Shown here: positions 1 to 8,191 of the stretch, in pieces
How positions within the stretch are numbered: the stretch's first letter is position 1
Layout: each line of letters opens with the position of its first letter
NCBI GenBank assembly: GCA_021808525.1
Contig: JAKBBK010000027.1
Span: 1-36,572, forward strand
From: Pseudomonadota bacterium
Lineage (GTDB): Bacteria > Pseudomonadota > Gammaproteobacteria > Burkholderiales > Burkholderiaceae_C
Direction: 5' to 3'
DNA: 36,572 nt
Notes under the pieces: model-generated
Told to the model about the DNA's origin: nothing
Database searches by the model: none
The model's input: only the letters and a program-made list of their open reading frames with translations
Position numbers and translations under genes: made by a program

Positions 1-623
1 CCTTCGCCAACTCGGGGCAGATCTGCATGTCCACCGAGCGCATCATCGTCGACGCCTCGGTGGCCGACGAGTTCGCCGCGCGCCTGGCCGCGAAGGCCTC
101 GGCGCTGCCCCTGGGCGACCCGCGCAAGGGCCCGGTGGTGCTGGGCTCGGTGGTGGACATGAGCACGGTGCAGCGCTGCAATGCGCTGATCGACGACGCG
201 CTGGCCAAGGGCGCCAGGCTGCTGTGCGGGGGCAAGGCCGAATCCACGTTGATGCCGGCCACGCTGCTGGATCACGTCCGGCCCGACATGGCCATCTACC
301 GCGAGGAATCCTTCGGCCCGGTCAAGCCCATCGTGCGCGTGCAGGGCCTGGAAGCCGCCGTGGCCTGCGCCAATGACAACGCCTACGGACTGTCGGCGGC
401 CGTGTTCGGGCGCGACGCCGCGCGCGCGCTGGCCGTGGCCCAGCGCATCCAGTCGGGCATCTGCCATGTCAATGGACCCACCGTGCACGACGAGGCGCAG
501 ATGCCCTTCGGCGGGGTCAAGGACAGCGGCTGGGGCCGCTTTGGCGGCAAGGCCGGCATCGACGCCTTCACCGAGCTGCGCTGGGTCACTCTGCAGACCG
601 GCGCACGGCACTATCCCTTCTGA
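1..623 (+). CDS. Aldehyde dehydrogenase, C-terminal part (gene cut by window edge)
   Basis: The reading frame is open from base 3 and the first readable residues are FANSGQICMSTERI, which is the catalytic-cysteine region of the NAD(P)-dependent aldehyde dehydrogenase superfamily; the nucleophile Cys codon is at 24-26. The ATG at 27 is therefore internal, and the true start lies left of the window. Downstream are the conserved ESFGPV motif and the C-terminal block HVNGPTVHDEAQMPFGGVKD with SGWGRFGG. That block is typical of the aromatic aldehyde subgroup (vanillin, benzaldehyde and salicylaldehyde dehydrogenases). The enzyme would oxidise an aldehyde to the acid in the cytoplasm. The exact substrate cannot be set from this fragment. 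The TGA stop at 621-623 runs directly into a palindromic repeat that recurs elsewhere in the window. Confidence 0.93.
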   Translation, partial: FANSGQICMSTERIIVDASVADEFAARLAAKASALPLGDPRKGPVVLGSVVDMSTVQRCNALIDDALAKGARLLCGGKAESTLMPATLLDHVRPDMAIYREESFGPVKPIVRVQGLEAAVACANDNAYGLSAAVFGRDAARALAVAQRIQSGICHVNGPTVHDEAQMPFGGVKDSGWGRFGGKAGIDAFTELRWVTLQTGARHYPF

Positions 624-740
624 GAGCCCCCAGGGCCGGGCCTTGCCCGGCCCGCCCCCCGTGGGGGTCAAGGAATCTTGGGGCGGCCCGGCGATTCCTT
701 GAGAGAGCCCCCAGGGCCGGGCCTTGCCCGGCCCGCCCCC
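622..740. repeat. Compound GC-rich palindromic repeat, two 38-bp direct copies
   Basis: A 38-base sequence at 622-659 is repeated perfectly at 703-740. Each copy carries a perfect hairpin with arms GGGCCGGGC and GCCCGGCCC around a CTT loop (633-653 and 714-734). Between the copies is a 10-bp inverted repeat, TCAAGGAATC (668-677) against GATTCCTTGA (693-702). A third copy of the 28-base core lies at 7429-7456. The hairpins are not followed by a T-run, so they are not textbook intrinsic terminators; REP-like or transcript-end elements fit better. The second copy is translated as part of the MetE C-terminus. Confidence 0.85.
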
Positions 741-3028
741 TGGCTGTCGCGCAGGCTGCGCGCGGCGGCCACCATGTTGGCCAGCGCGGGCAGCACTTCG
801 GCCCACTGTCGGGTCTTGAGCCCGCAGTCGGGGTTCACCCACAGGCGCTCGGCCGGGATGCGCTGCGCGGCCTTGCGCAACAGCTGCACCATGTGCTCCT
901 GGGTGGGGATGTTGGGGGAGTGGATGTCGTACACGCCGGGGCCGATCTGGTTCGGGTAGTCGAAGCGGTCGAAGGCCTCCAGCAGTTCCATGTCCGAACG
1001 CGAGGTCTCGATGGTGATCACATCGGCGTCCATGTCGGCGATGGAGCCGAGGATGTCGTTGAACTCCGAATAGCACATGTGGGTGTGGATCTGGGTTTCG
1101 TCGCGCACGCCGTTGGCGGCCAGGCGAAAGCTCTCCACGGCCCAGGCCAGGTACGCCGCCCACTGCGAACGGCGCAGGGGCAGGCCCTCGCGCAAGGCGG
1201 CCTCGTCGATCTGGATCACCCGCACGCCCGCGGCCTGCAGGTCCAGCACCTCCTCGCGAATGGCCAGGGCCAGTTGCCTGCAGCTGAGGCTGCGAGGCTG
1301 GTCGTCGCGCACGAAGGACCAGTTCAGCATGGTGACCGGGCCGGTCAGCATGCCTTTCAGGGGTTTGTCGGTCAGCGAAGCGGCGTAACGGATCCACTCC
1401 ACGGTCATGGGTCGCGGGCGGCGAATATCCCCGTACAGGATCGGCGGCTTCACGCAGCGCGAGCCGTAGGACTGCACCCAGCCCTGCCGGCTGAGCGCAT
1501 AGCCCTCCAGCTGTTCCCCGAAATATTCGACCATGTCGTTGCGCTCGGCCTCCCCGTGCACCAGCACGTCCAGCCCCAGCGCCTCCTGCTCGCGTACGCA
1601 GCCTTCGATCTCGGCCCGCATGGCCGCGCGGTAGGCGCCGGCGTCCATGCGCCCGGCCCTGCATTCGGCGCGTGCGTGGCGGATTCGCGCGGTCTGGGGG
1701 AAGGATCCGATGGTGGTGGTGGGAAAGAGTGGCAGCGCGAGCCATTCGGCCTGTCGGGCGGCGCGCAGCGCGTGCGGGCTGCGGCGCCGCGCCATCTCGG
1801 GCCGCAGGGCATCGAGCGCGGCACGCACCTCGGCCTTGTGCACGCGCGGCGAGGCGCGGCGCGAGGCCAGCGCCGCCTGGTGGGCCTGGAGGTCGTCGCG
1901 CACCGCCTCCCTGCCTTCGTCCAGCGCGCGCGCCAGCACCCGCAGCTCGGTCAGCTTCTGGCGCGCGAAGGCCAGCCATGCCCGGAGCTCGGCGTCGATG
2001 CCCTCCTCGCCGTCCAGGTCCATGGGCACGTGCAACAGCGAGCACGAGGGCGCCAGCCAGAGTCGCTCGCCCAGGCGCGCCGCCAGCGGCTCCAGCCAGT
2101 CCAGCAGGGCGGAGAGATCGCTTTTCCACACATTGCGTCCGTCGATCACGCCCAGCGAGAGCACCCTGTGCGCGGGCAGGAGGTTGAGCAGGGGCGCGAG
2201 GTCGTCCAGGCCGCGGCTGAGGTCCACGTGCAGGCCGTCGACGGGGAGCCCGGCCGCCAGGTACCGGTTGTCGAGCAGGGGGCCGAAGTAGGTGGTCAGC
2301 ATCAGGCGGATGCCGGGCACGCGCAAGGCGTGGTAGGCGATGTTGAAGGCCTGCCGCCCATCCATGTCGAGCTCGGTGGCCAGGATGGGTTCCTCGATCT
2401 GCACCCAGGTGGCGCCCCGCGCGGCCAGGGCCCGCAGCAACTCCGCGTACACGGGCAACAGGCGGGGCAGCAGCGCCATTCGATCCGAGCCGTCCTTGGA
2501 CTTGCCCAGCGCCAGGTAGCTCACCGGCCCCAGCAGCACCGGCTTGGCCCGCACGCCGGCCCGGCGCGCCTCCTCCAGTTGGCCGAGCAGACGCGAGGCG
2601 TCCAGCTCGAAGCGGGTGTGGGCGTGGAACTCGGGCACGAGATAGTGGTAGTTGGTGTCGAACCACTTGGTCATCTCGGCCGCGGCCACGCCCGCGCAGC
2701 AGCCGGCATGCTCGTGCGGGCCCTGGGCGGCGCGCCCGCGCGCGGCCCGGAAGTAGGTGTCCAGTGCGTCGCCACCCAGGGAGCGCACCCGCTCGGGCAG
2801 GTTCCCCAGGGTGAAACTCATGTCCAGCACGTGGTCATAGAGCGAGAAATCCCCCACGGGCACGTAATCGAGCCCGCCTTGATCCTCCCAATGGCGCAGG
2901 CGCAGGGCGGCCGCCTGCCCGAGCAGATCCTCGGCCGGGAGCTGTCCTTTCCAGTAGGACTCGAGGGCGAACTTGAGCTCCCGGCGCCTGCCGATGCGCG
3001 GATAGCCGAGGTTGTGCGTGGTGACCAT
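668..3028 (-). CDS. metE: Cobalamin-independent methionine synthase
   Basis: MetE transfers the methyl group of 5-methyltetrahydropteroyl-triglutamate to homocysteine, the last step of methionine synthesis, without B12. The N-terminus [13 protein letters not shown] and the following RRELKFALE block match the family start. The C-terminal catalytic half contains the zinc-site segment [13 protein letters not shown] (His-x-Cys) and the later Cys in [12 protein letters not shown] chose the ATG at 3028 because family proteins begin there and AGGAG lies about 10 bases upstream; a longer frame to 3124 has no support. The protein is 786 residues. The family normally ends near [12 protein letters not shown]; here about 24 extra Gly/Arg/Pro-rich residues follow, encoded by the palindromic repeat. 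It is divergent from metR, as in enteric bacteria. Confidence 0.96.
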   Translation of the reverse strand: MVTTHNLGYPRIGRRRELKFALESYWKGQLPAEDLLGQAAALRLRHWEDQGGLDYVPVGDFSLYDHVLDMSFTLGNLPERVRSLGGDALDTYFRAARGRAAQGPHEHAGCCAGVAAAEMTKWFDTNYHYLVPEFHAHTRFELDASRLLGQLEEARRAGVRAKPVLLGPVSYLALGKSKDGSDRMALLPRLLPVYAELLRALAARGATWVQIEEPILATELDMDGRQAFNIAYHALRVPGIRLMLTTYFGPLLDNRYLAAGLPVDGLHVDLSRGLDDLAPLLNLLPAHRVLSLGVIDGRNVWKSDLSALLDWLEPLAARLGERLWLAPSCSLLHVPMDLDGEEGIDAELRAWLAFARQKLTELRVLARALDEGREAVRDDLQAHQAALASRRASPRVHKAEVRAALDALRPEMARRRSPHALRAARQAEWLALPLFPTTTIGSFPQTARIRHARAECRAGRMDAGAYRAAMRAEIEGCVREQEALGLDVLVHGEAERNDMVEYFGEQLEGYALSRQGWVQSYGSRCVKPPILYGDIRRPRPMTVEWIRYAASLTDKPLKGMLTGPVTMLNWSFVRDDQPRSLSCRQLALAIREEVLDLQAAGVRVIQIDEAALREGLPLRRSQWAAYLAWAVESFRLAANGVRDETQIHTHMCYSEFNDILGSIADMDADVITIETSRSDMELLEAFDRFDYPNQIGPGVYDIHSPNIPTQEHMVQLLRKAAQRIPAERLWVNPDCGLKTRQWAEVLPALANMVAAARSLRDSQGAGRARPGPGGSLKESPGRPKIP

Positions 3029-3078
3029 GGACCCAAGACTCCTGGATGCGAAAGATCCCATGCTAGGCAGGCCTATCC

Positions 3079-3124
3079 ATGACGTAAAATGGTCATTTCT
3101 CATGGATTCGTGAATTTCTGTCAA
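3079..3124. promoter_or_regulatory. metE-metR divergent control region with MetR-like site
   Basis: The 110-bp gap between the metE and metR starts holds TGAATTTCTGTCA at 3111-3123. It matches 7 of 8 fixed bases of the enteric MetR consensus TGAA-N5-TTCA when read on the minus strand. It overlaps a TTGACA hexamer (minus strand, 3124-3119) that could be the metE -35 box, although no good -10 follows at the usual distance. A second perfect inverted repeat, ATGAC-N8-GTCAT, spans 3079-3096 and contains TAAAAT (3085-3090), a possible metR -10 box. The MetR consensus is known from Enterobacteria; its use here is inferred. Confidence 0.5.
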
Positions 3125-3138
3125 ATATTGGCCCAGCC

Positions 3139-4023
3139 ATGATCGAGCGCATCCATCTCGCCATCGTGCAGGAAGTCGCGCGCCTGGGCTCGCTGACGGC
3201 GGCCGCGCAGGCCCTGTGCCTGACGCCCTCGGCGCTGAGCCATTCGGTGGCCAGGCTGGAGGCCCAGGCCGGCACCGACATCTGGATCCGCGAGGGCCGC
3301 AACCTTCGGTTCACGCAGGCGGGGGAACATTTGCTGGCGCTGGCCAGGCGGGTGCTGCCGCAGCTGCAGCTGGCCGAGCAGCGCCTGGAGCAATTCGCGC
3401 AGGGCGAACGCGGCAGCCTGCGCATCGGCATGGAATGCCACCCCTGCTACCAGTGGTTGCTCAAGGTGGTCTCGCCCTACCTCGCGCAATGGCCCGACGT
3501 CGATGTCGACGTCAAGCAGAAGTTCCAGTTCGGCGGCATCGGCGCGCTGTTCGACCACGAGATCGACCTGCTGGTCACGCCCGACCCCCTGCGCAAGCCC
3601 GGGCTGCATTTCGAGCCGGTGTTCGACTACGAGCAGGTGCTGGTGGTGGCCCGCGACCATCCCTTCGCGCGCCAGGCCTGGGTGCGCGCGGAGCAGCTGA
3701 GCGAGGAGGTGCTGCTCAGCTACCCCGTGGGCATCGAGCGCCTGGACGTGTACAGCCTGTTCCTGAGCCCCGCGGGAGTCTCTCCGCGACGCCACAAGAC
3801 CCTCGAGACCACCGAGATCATGCTGCAGATGGTGGCCAGCGGGCGAGGCGTGGCCTCGCTGCCGCGCTGGCTGGTGCAGGAGTACGCGGCCAGCTTCGAC
3901 GTGGTGCCCGTGCGCATGGGGCCCCGGGGCGTGGCCAAGCAGATCTTCCTGGGTTGTCGCAAGGCGGAGCGGGCCACGGGGTACCTGCGCGCCTTCGTGG
4001 ACATGGCGCGAGGCGGTTGCTGA
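3139..4023 (+). CDS. metR: LysR-type regulator of methionine synthesis
   Basis: This 294-residue LysR-family protein has an N-terminal winged helix-turn-helix (about residues 2-60; [20 protein letters not shown] is the DNA-reading helix region). A periplasmic-binding-protein-like effector domain follows (about 90-290). The [17 protein letters not shown] stretch and the [10 protein letters not shown] segment are characteristic of MetR, which uses homocysteine as co-inducer to activate metE. Its position divergent from metE, 110 bp away, supports the assignment strongly. The Shine-Dalgarno sequence ahead of the ATG is weak. It converges with the downstream binding-protein gene with a 30-bp gap. 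Confidence 0.92.
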   Translation: MIERIHLAIVQEVARLGSLTAAAQALCLTPSALSHSVARLEAQAGTDIWIREGRNLRFTQAGEHLLALARRVLPQLQLAEQRLEQFAQGERGSLRIGMECHPCYQWLLKVVSPYLAQWPDVDVDVKQKFQFGGIGALFDHEIDLLVTPDPLRKPGLHFEPVFDYEQVLVVARDHPFARQAWVRAEQLSEEVLLSYPVGIERLDVYSLFLSPAGVSPRRHKTLETTEIMLQMVASGRGVASLPRWLVQEYAASFDVVPVRMGPRGVAKQIFLGCRKAERATGYLRAFVDMARGGC

Positions 4024-4053
4024 ACGGCCGCTGGCCTGACGCAGTGGAACTAG

Positions 4054-4959
4054 CTAGCGCGTTGCGGGCGGTCGCGCGCGCAGCGCGGACTCCACGGCGT
4101 CCAGGCTGCTCATCAGCCACTGCGCATAGCCCATGGCGGGCCCGACGAACTCCTCGACCCCCACCGTGGGAACCCCCGAGGCCCGGGCCACCTGCTCCAT
4201 GCGGCTGGCCAGCGGGCTGCCGACCTGGCGGTTGTAGAACAGCAGGGCCACGCGCCGCTGGCGCAGTTGGTCCTCGTAGCGCGCCACCACCGCGGGCGCC
4301 GGCTCGGTATCGTTCATGACGTTGAACTGGAAGGTGTTGCCCAGGCTGACCCAGCCCAGGGCGCGCAGCATGTAGCCGTACACGGGCTCGGTGGCCGTGA
4401 CCTTCAGCCCGGGGTAGCGTGCGCGCAACTGCGCCACCCGCGCATCGACCCGCTGCAGGCTGGAGCGCAAGGCGGCAAGGCGCCGCGCATAGTAGGGGGC
4501 GTGCGCCGGGTCGCGCCGCGCCAGCAGCGCCTCGATGCGCGCGGCCATGGCGCCGGCCACGCGGGTGTCGTAGAACAGGTGCGGATTGCCGTCCGGCAGC
4601 AGGCTTGCGCGGTCCAGTTCCGCGGCGACGATCACCTGCCGGGTGGCGGAGGGATTGGCCGCCAGCATGCGGCGCATCCAGTCGTCGTAGCCCATCCCGT
4701 TCATCAGCACGATGGAGGCGCGCGCGACCTCCCGCGCGGTGCGTGGCGAGGCCTCGAACTCATGCGGGTCCACGTTGGGATCGTGGATGACGCTGCGCAC
4801 CTCCACGTAGGAGCCGCCCACGGCCTGCGCGATCACACCGTAGGTGCTCTCGGCGGCGACGATGGCCACGGGCACCGGCGCGGTGGCTCCCTCGGCCAGG
4901 CAAGGCGCCAGCGCCCAGGTGATGGCGGCTACGACAAGGACGAGGATTCGGATGGGCAT
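4054..4959 (-). CDS. Zinc/manganese-type ABC transporter substrate-binding protein
   Basis: The 301-residue product has an N-terminal hydrophobic signal segment (residues about 4-24) and should be periplasmic. DPHEFEASP around His66 and GNPHLFYD around His127 match the first two metal-ligand regions of the cluster A-I (ZnuA/MntC/PsaA) family. The third ligand region reads TEPVYGYM, with Glu191 where ZnuA-type proteins carry His, so metal preference is uncertain. A carboxylate near Glu269-Glu270 (VGVEEF) may supply the fourth ligand. No permease or ATPase gene is adjacent, so it is an orphan in this window. It follows an OprB-like porin gene by 126 bp on the same strand. The LAPC sequence near residue 20 is not a good lipobox. 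Confidence 0.85.
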   Translation of the reverse strand: MPIRILVLVVAAITWALAPCLAEGATAPVPVAIVAAESTYGVIAQAVGGSYVEVRSVIHDPNVDPHEFEASPRTAREVARASIVLMNGMGYDDWMRRMLAANPSATRQVIVAAELDRASLLPDGNPHLFYDTRVAGAMAARIEALLARRDPAHAPYYARRLAALRSSLQRVDARVAQLRARYPGLKVTATEPVYGYMLRALGWVSLGNTFQFNVMNDTEPAPAVVARYEDQLRQRRVALLFYNRQVGSPLASRMEQVARASGVPTVGVEEFVGPAMGYAQWLMSSLDAVESALRARPPATR

Positions 4960-5027
4960 GGCAGGGTCCGCCGGGGTTCACGGGAAGCATGGGCAGGACC
5001 ACAGCCTAGGCCAGTCCGGCCCGTTCC

Positions 5028-5040
5028 GCAAATGACTTGC
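5028..5040. promoter_or_regulatory. Possible operator upstream of metal-binding protein gene
   Basis: In the 126-bp gap before the binding-protein gene, the inverted repeat GCAA-N5-TTGC lies about 70-80 bases upstream of its start codon, embedded in an AT-richer patch. On the minus strand it reads TATGCAAGTCATTTGCG. The TATGCAA element recurs in the palindrome upstream of the neighbouring porin gene. A metal-responsive operator is possible, but the regulator is not identified. Confidence 0.3.
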
Positions 5041-5085
5041 ATAATTCCGGCGGGCCCGCCGGGCAGCCCGTCCCGGGCCCCAGCC

Positions 5086-6195
5086 CTATTCGAAGCCCAC
5101 GTGCAGGCGCAGGGTGGCGACCAGTGCCGACGGCAAGGTGCCGTCCGGGTGGACCACGTACTGCAGGTCGGGCTGCAGGGCCAGATGGGGCGCCAGCACG
5201 ATCTGGTAGGTCGCCTCGTAGCTGGTCTCGGTTCCCAGACCCCGGAACCGGGCGCGCGCGACACCCAGGCTGAGCTGGTCCTGCGCCCGCCCGGGCAGGG
5301 GCCCCGGCACCAGCACGCCGGCCTCGAAGTCGTAGCCCACGGCCCCCACCCGCCTCGGGCTCCAGCCGGCGCGCACGAAGGCGCTCGGTGGGTTGTCGCC
5401 GCCCTCCAGCGGCTGGTCGATGCTGAAGTAGGTACCCCAGTTCGCCTGCGGCAGCTGCGCGTCGGCGGGCCCGTCCGGGCGGTAGCTCCAGGCGCCCAGC
5501 TTGTAGGTGCCGCTGCCATGCCAGGCGCCCTCCTCCATCCACGTCGCACCGCGCCGCAGCGCGCTGGAGCGATCCTGCGGATCGGCCTGGAACACCCCGG
5601 TGCGGCTGGTCCAGGCACCCGAGTGCCAGGTGGCCATCGCCCCGATGCCCGACATCGGGAAAATGGGCGCCACGGTGTCGCCCGACCAGATCGGCTCGGC
5701 ACCGAAACTGCCGTTGAGCAGCAGGCCGGCGCTGTCGAGCACGTCGAAGTGCGCGTCGGCGGCGATCAGGCCCGCGCGAAGTTCCCAGTGCGCGCCCACC
5801 GGCTGCCCGTACCAGAGTTCGTAGATGCGGCTGCGCGAGGCGGCCTCGATATTGGTCACGCTTTGCGCATCTCCGACCCGCGTGGCCGAAGGCTGCCCGC
5901 TCTGGGTGCGCTGCAGCGTGGCCTTGATGCGCGAGCCCTGCGGCAGACCCAGCGCGCCGGCGTCGAGCACGAAGCCCAGGCGAGCCAGGGTGTCGCCCAC
6001 GCTTCCGGGCGCGATGCCGCCGCCGAGGTTGTCGACGACTTCCGAATCCAGGGACAAGGTCCAGTTGATGGGCGAGGCGGCGGGCGCCTGCTCGGCCGCG
6101 GCGGCCGGCGCCGTCAGCACGAGGGCCGCGAGGGTTGCGAGCACGAGGCCGCACTGCCGGCGCGAGGAAGGTTTCGAGCTTGCGTTTCGATCCAT
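5086..6195 (-). CDS. OprB-family carbohydrate-type outer-membrane porin
   Basis: The protein is 369 residues from the ATG at 6195, chosen because GGAG lies seven bases upstream and a clean Sec signal peptide follows (hydrophobic LVLATLAALVLTAPAAAAEQ). The mature part is rich in alternating beta-strand patterns and aromatic residues, contains the FPMSGIGAMATWH segment, and ends in LHVGFE with a near-terminal aromatic residue, as in beta-barrel outer-membrane proteins. Overall it resembles the OprB carbohydrate-selective porin family. The placement ahead of a zinc/manganese-type binding protein raises the alternative that this barrel admits metal or a metallophore rather than sugar. The family call is fairly firm, but the substrate is unknown. 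Confidence 0.78.
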   Translation of the reverse strand: MDRNASSKPSSRRQCGLVLATLAALVLTAPAAAAEQAPAASPINWTLSLDSEVVDNLGGGIAPGSVGDTLARLGFVLDAGALGLPQGSRIKATLQRTQSGQPSATRVGDAQSVTNIEAASRSRIYELWYGQPVGAHWELRAGLIAADAHFDVLDSAGLLLNGSFGAEPIWSGDTVAPIFPMSGIGAMATWHSGAWTSRTGVFQADPQDRSSALRRGATWMEEGAWHGSGTYKLGAWSYRPDGPADAQLPQANWGTYFSIDQPLEGGDNPPSAFVRAGWSPRRVGAVGYDFEAGVLVPGPLPGRAQDQLSLGVARARFRGLGTETSYEATYQIVLAPHLALQPDLQYVVHPDGTLPSALVATLRLHVGFE

Positions 6196-6299
6196 GCGTT
6201 CTCCGGCTTCCATTGTCGGCAAAAAATCGCAGGCCCATCGACGCCTGGGCTTGCCGGGCCGGACCGTCGGCGTTCCGGGCCTTGCTCGACCCAGTTTAT

Positions 6300-6320
6300 T
6301 ACGAATGCGTCGCATTTGCA
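6300..6320. promoter_or_regulatory. 21-bp imperfect palindrome upstream of OprB-like porin gene
   Basis: The arms TACGAATGCG and CGCATTTGCA flank a single central T; the inner six base pairs are perfect and 8 of 10 pairs match overall. It sits about 105-125 bases upstream of the porin start, in an AT-rich island between the divergent porin and oxidoreductase genes. On the minus strand it begins TGCAAATGCG, which resembles operators of Fur-superfamily metal regulators of the Mur type. The match to a named regulator is inference. Confidence 0.4.
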
Positions 6321-6410
6321 TACATATCTTCGACATCCGGCTCCGGCGCCAGCACGCCGCACGATGCCTGGGTATGCTTTGCCATCCCTGCCCCCCGAAA
6401 GGAAGCCTTG

Positions 6411-7424
6411 ATGCGAGCCATTGCCTATCGCCAGCCCGGCCCTCTGGACGCCCCTGAATCCCTCAGCGACGTCACGCTGGACGATCCCCGGCCCGGCCCG
6501 CGCGACCTGCTGGTGCGCGTGCGGGCGGTCTCGGTCAACCCGGTGGACACCAAGGTGCGCAAGAACACCGCGCCACCCGCCGGAGCGTGGAAGGTGCTGG
6601 GCTGGGACGCCGCCGGCGTCGTGGAGGCCGTGGGCGAGGCCGTGCGCAATTTCCGCGTCGGCGACAAGGTCTTTTATGCGGGCGACCTGACCCGACAAGG
6701 CAGCAACGCCGAACTGCAGGCCGTGGACGAGCGCATCGTGGGCCACATGCCCGCCTCGCTGGACTTCGCGCAGGCGGCCGCGTTGCCACTGACGGCCATC
6801 ACCGCCTGGGAGGCCTTGTTCGACCGCCTGGACGTGCGCCGCCCGGTCCCCGGGGGCGCGCAGGCGCTGCTGGTCATCGGCGGGGCCGGCGGCGTGGGCT
6901 CCATCGCCATCCAGCTGGCGCGCCAGCTCACCGACCTCCAGGTCATCGCCACCGCCTCACGCCCCGAGACGCGCGCCTGGGTGCAGCGCATGGGCGCGCA
7001 CCACGTGATCGACCACCGCGAGGCGCTGGCGCCCCAGGTGCAGGCCCTGCAACTGGGGCAGCCGGCCTTCGTGTTCTCCACCACGCAGACCCATCGCCAC
7101 CTGGCCGACGTGGCCGCGCTGATCGCCCCTCAGGGACGCTTCGCCCTGATCGACGACCCGCAGCAGCTCGACATCTCCCCATTCAAGCGCAAGAGCGTGT
7201 CGACCCACTGGGAGTTCATGTACACCCGCAGCATGTTCGCCACGCCCGACATCGACGAGCAGGGGCGGCTGCTGGACCAGGTCAGCCGCCTGGTGGATGC
7301 CGGCAAGCTGCACAGCACCCTGCACACCCGGCTTTCGCCCATCGACGCGGCCACGCTGCGCCAGGCGCATGCCATGACCGAGTCGGGCACCAATATCGGC
7401 AAGATCGCGATCGAGGGGTTCTGA
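6411..7424 (+). CDS. Zinc-type alcohol dehydrogenase family NADPH oxidoreductase
   Basis: This 337-residue medium-chain dehydrogenase/reductase has the N-terminal GroES-like fold (VSVNPVDTKVRK, then LGWDAAGVVEAVG). The Rossmann domain follows, with the nucleotide loop VIGGAGGVGSIAIQLAR (about residues 160-176). The cysteine ligands of true zinc alcohol dehydrogenases are absent, so it belongs with the quinone-oxidoreductase-like subgroup often labelled zinc-binding alcohol dehydrogenase. It probably reduces quinones or enals with NADPH. The ATG at 6411 has AAGGAAG about eight bases upstream. It is divergent from the OprB-like gene, and its stop codon is followed at once by a copy of the palindromic repeat. 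Confidence 0.9.
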   Translation: MRAIAYRQPGPLDAPESLSDVTLDDPRPGPRDLLVRVRAVSVNPVDTKVRKNTAPPAGAWKVLGWDAAGVVEAVGEAVRNFRVGDKVFYAGDLTRQGSNAELQAVDERIVGHMPASLDFAQAAALPLTAITAWEALFDRLDVRRPVPGGAQALLVIGGAGGVGSIAIQLARQLTDLQVIATASRPETRAWVQRMGAHHVIDHREALAPQVQALQLGQPAFVFSTTQTHRHLADVAALIAPQGRFALIDDPQQLDISPFKRKSVSTHWEFMYTRSMFATPDIDEQGRLLDQVSRLVDAGKLHSTLHTRLSPIDAATLRQAHAMTESGTNIGKIAIEGF

Positions 7425-7428
7425 GGAA

Positions 7429-7456
7429 CCCCCAGGGCCGGGCCTTGCCCGGCCCG
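7429..7456. repeat. Third copy of the GC-rich palindromic repeat
   Basis: The 28-base core seen at 627-654 and 708-735 recurs perfectly here, with hairpin arms at 7435-7443 and 7447-7455 around CTT. It lies four bases after the oxidoreductase stop codon and 14 bases before the hsp20 stop codon, between convergent genes. No T-run follows. Confidence 0.85.
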
Positions 7457-7469
7457 CGGCTGCCCGCCG

Positions 7470-7931
7470 CTACTGCACCTTGACCTCCAGCACCTTCGGC
7501 GCGGCCTCGGGGGCCTTGGGGATGCTCAGGCTGAGCACGCCCTCCTTGAACTCCGCCTTCGCGGCCTGTTCGTCCACGTTGCCCGGCAGGGAGAAACTGC
7601 GGCTGAAACTGCCGTAGTAGCGCTCCACGCGGTGGTACCGGGTGTCCTTCTGCTCGCTCTCCTGGCGTCGTTCCCCGGATAGGGTCACCAGCCCCTTGTC
7701 GATGGTGATCTTCACGTCTTCCTTCTTCACCTCGGGGATCTCGGCCTTGATCACGTAGGCAGTGGGAGTTTCCGAGATGTCCACGCGCGGCGACCAGTCC
7801 GCCACGGCCACCGACTCCGCGCCCTGGGCCCGGCGCCCCCAGGCGCCCATGCGCGACAGGCCGACCGCGCGCGTGTAGCGATCGAACAGGTCCTCGATCT
7901 CGTGCCAGGGATCCCATGGAACCATTGCCAT
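7470..7931 (-). CDS. Hsp20/alpha-crystallin small heat-shock protein
   Basis: The 153-residue product has an N-terminal MAMVPWDPWHEIEDLFDRY segment typical of bacterial class A Hsp20s. A complete alpha-crystallin domain follows (about residues 45-140), with VDISETPTAYVIKAEIPEV, the GER element, and the closing AEFKEGVLSLSIPK. The C-terminal IxI-like motif is weak (LEVKVQ). It would act as an ATP-independent holdase for unfolding proteins. The start at 7931 is supported by AAGGAG about ten bases upstream; a second in-frame ATG follows two codons later. No sigma-32 type promoter is evident. Instead, an FNR-like box with a plausible -10 lies upstream, suggesting induction at low oxygen. Confidence 0.94.
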   Translation of the reverse strand: MAMVPWDPWHEIEDLFDRYTRAVGLSRMGAWGRRAQGAESVAVADWSPRVDISETPTAYVIKAEIPEVKKEDVKITIDKGLVTLSGERRQESEQKDTRYHRVERYYGSFSRSFSLPGNVDEQAAKAEFKEGVLSLSIPKAPEAAPKVLEVKVQ

Positions 7932-8091
7932 GATGCTTTCTCCTTCGCGGGAGCCACGGATGGGGTCTCGCCGGCCGCCCCGCGCGCGACCGCGAGCCGC
8001 CGCACCGTGGCGCTCGCGCGCCCGCCACCCGCATGCGGCCGTCTCGAGGGGCCGCTCGCTGGCGGCGACTCCGGCCGGCAGGAACGCGATC

Positions 8092-8134
8092 AGTATGGTC
8101 TCGGGCCGCCCGCCGCGTCCCTGATGTGGGTCAA
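8092..8134 (-). promoter_or_regulatory. FNR/Anr-like box with -10 for hsp20
   Basis: On the minus strand TTGAC-CCAC-ATCAG (8134-8121) matches 8 of 10 fixed bases of the FNR/Anr/Dnr consensus TTGAT-N4-ATCAA. A -10-like CATACT lies at 8097-8092. The implied start near 8085 puts the box centre about 42 bases upstream, the class II activation geometry of FNR-type regulators. The resulting leader to the hsp20 ATG is about 150 bases. A weaker TACGAT at 8161-8166 on the plus strand could let the same box also serve the Fur-family gene. Confidence 0.55.
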
Positions 8135-8191
8135 GCACGCCGGCGCCGCGCGGCCTTCGCTACGATCAGGCATCGTCCAGCCCCACCCCTC

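Noticed and set aside
893-3082. A 729-codon open frame antisense to metE
   Set aside because: It is a mirror of codon bias in GC-rich DNA; the His/Gln/Gly-rich product has no recognisable domain, while metE on the other strand is certain.
3029-3124. N-terminal extension of MetE by 32 residues
   Set aside because: The extension has no family similarity and covers the metE-metR control region; AGGAG supports the internal ATG at 3028.
4894-4902. Lipobox LAPC in the metal-binding protein
   Set aside because: Pro before Cys does not fit the lipobox pattern; a normal Sec signal peptide is more likely.
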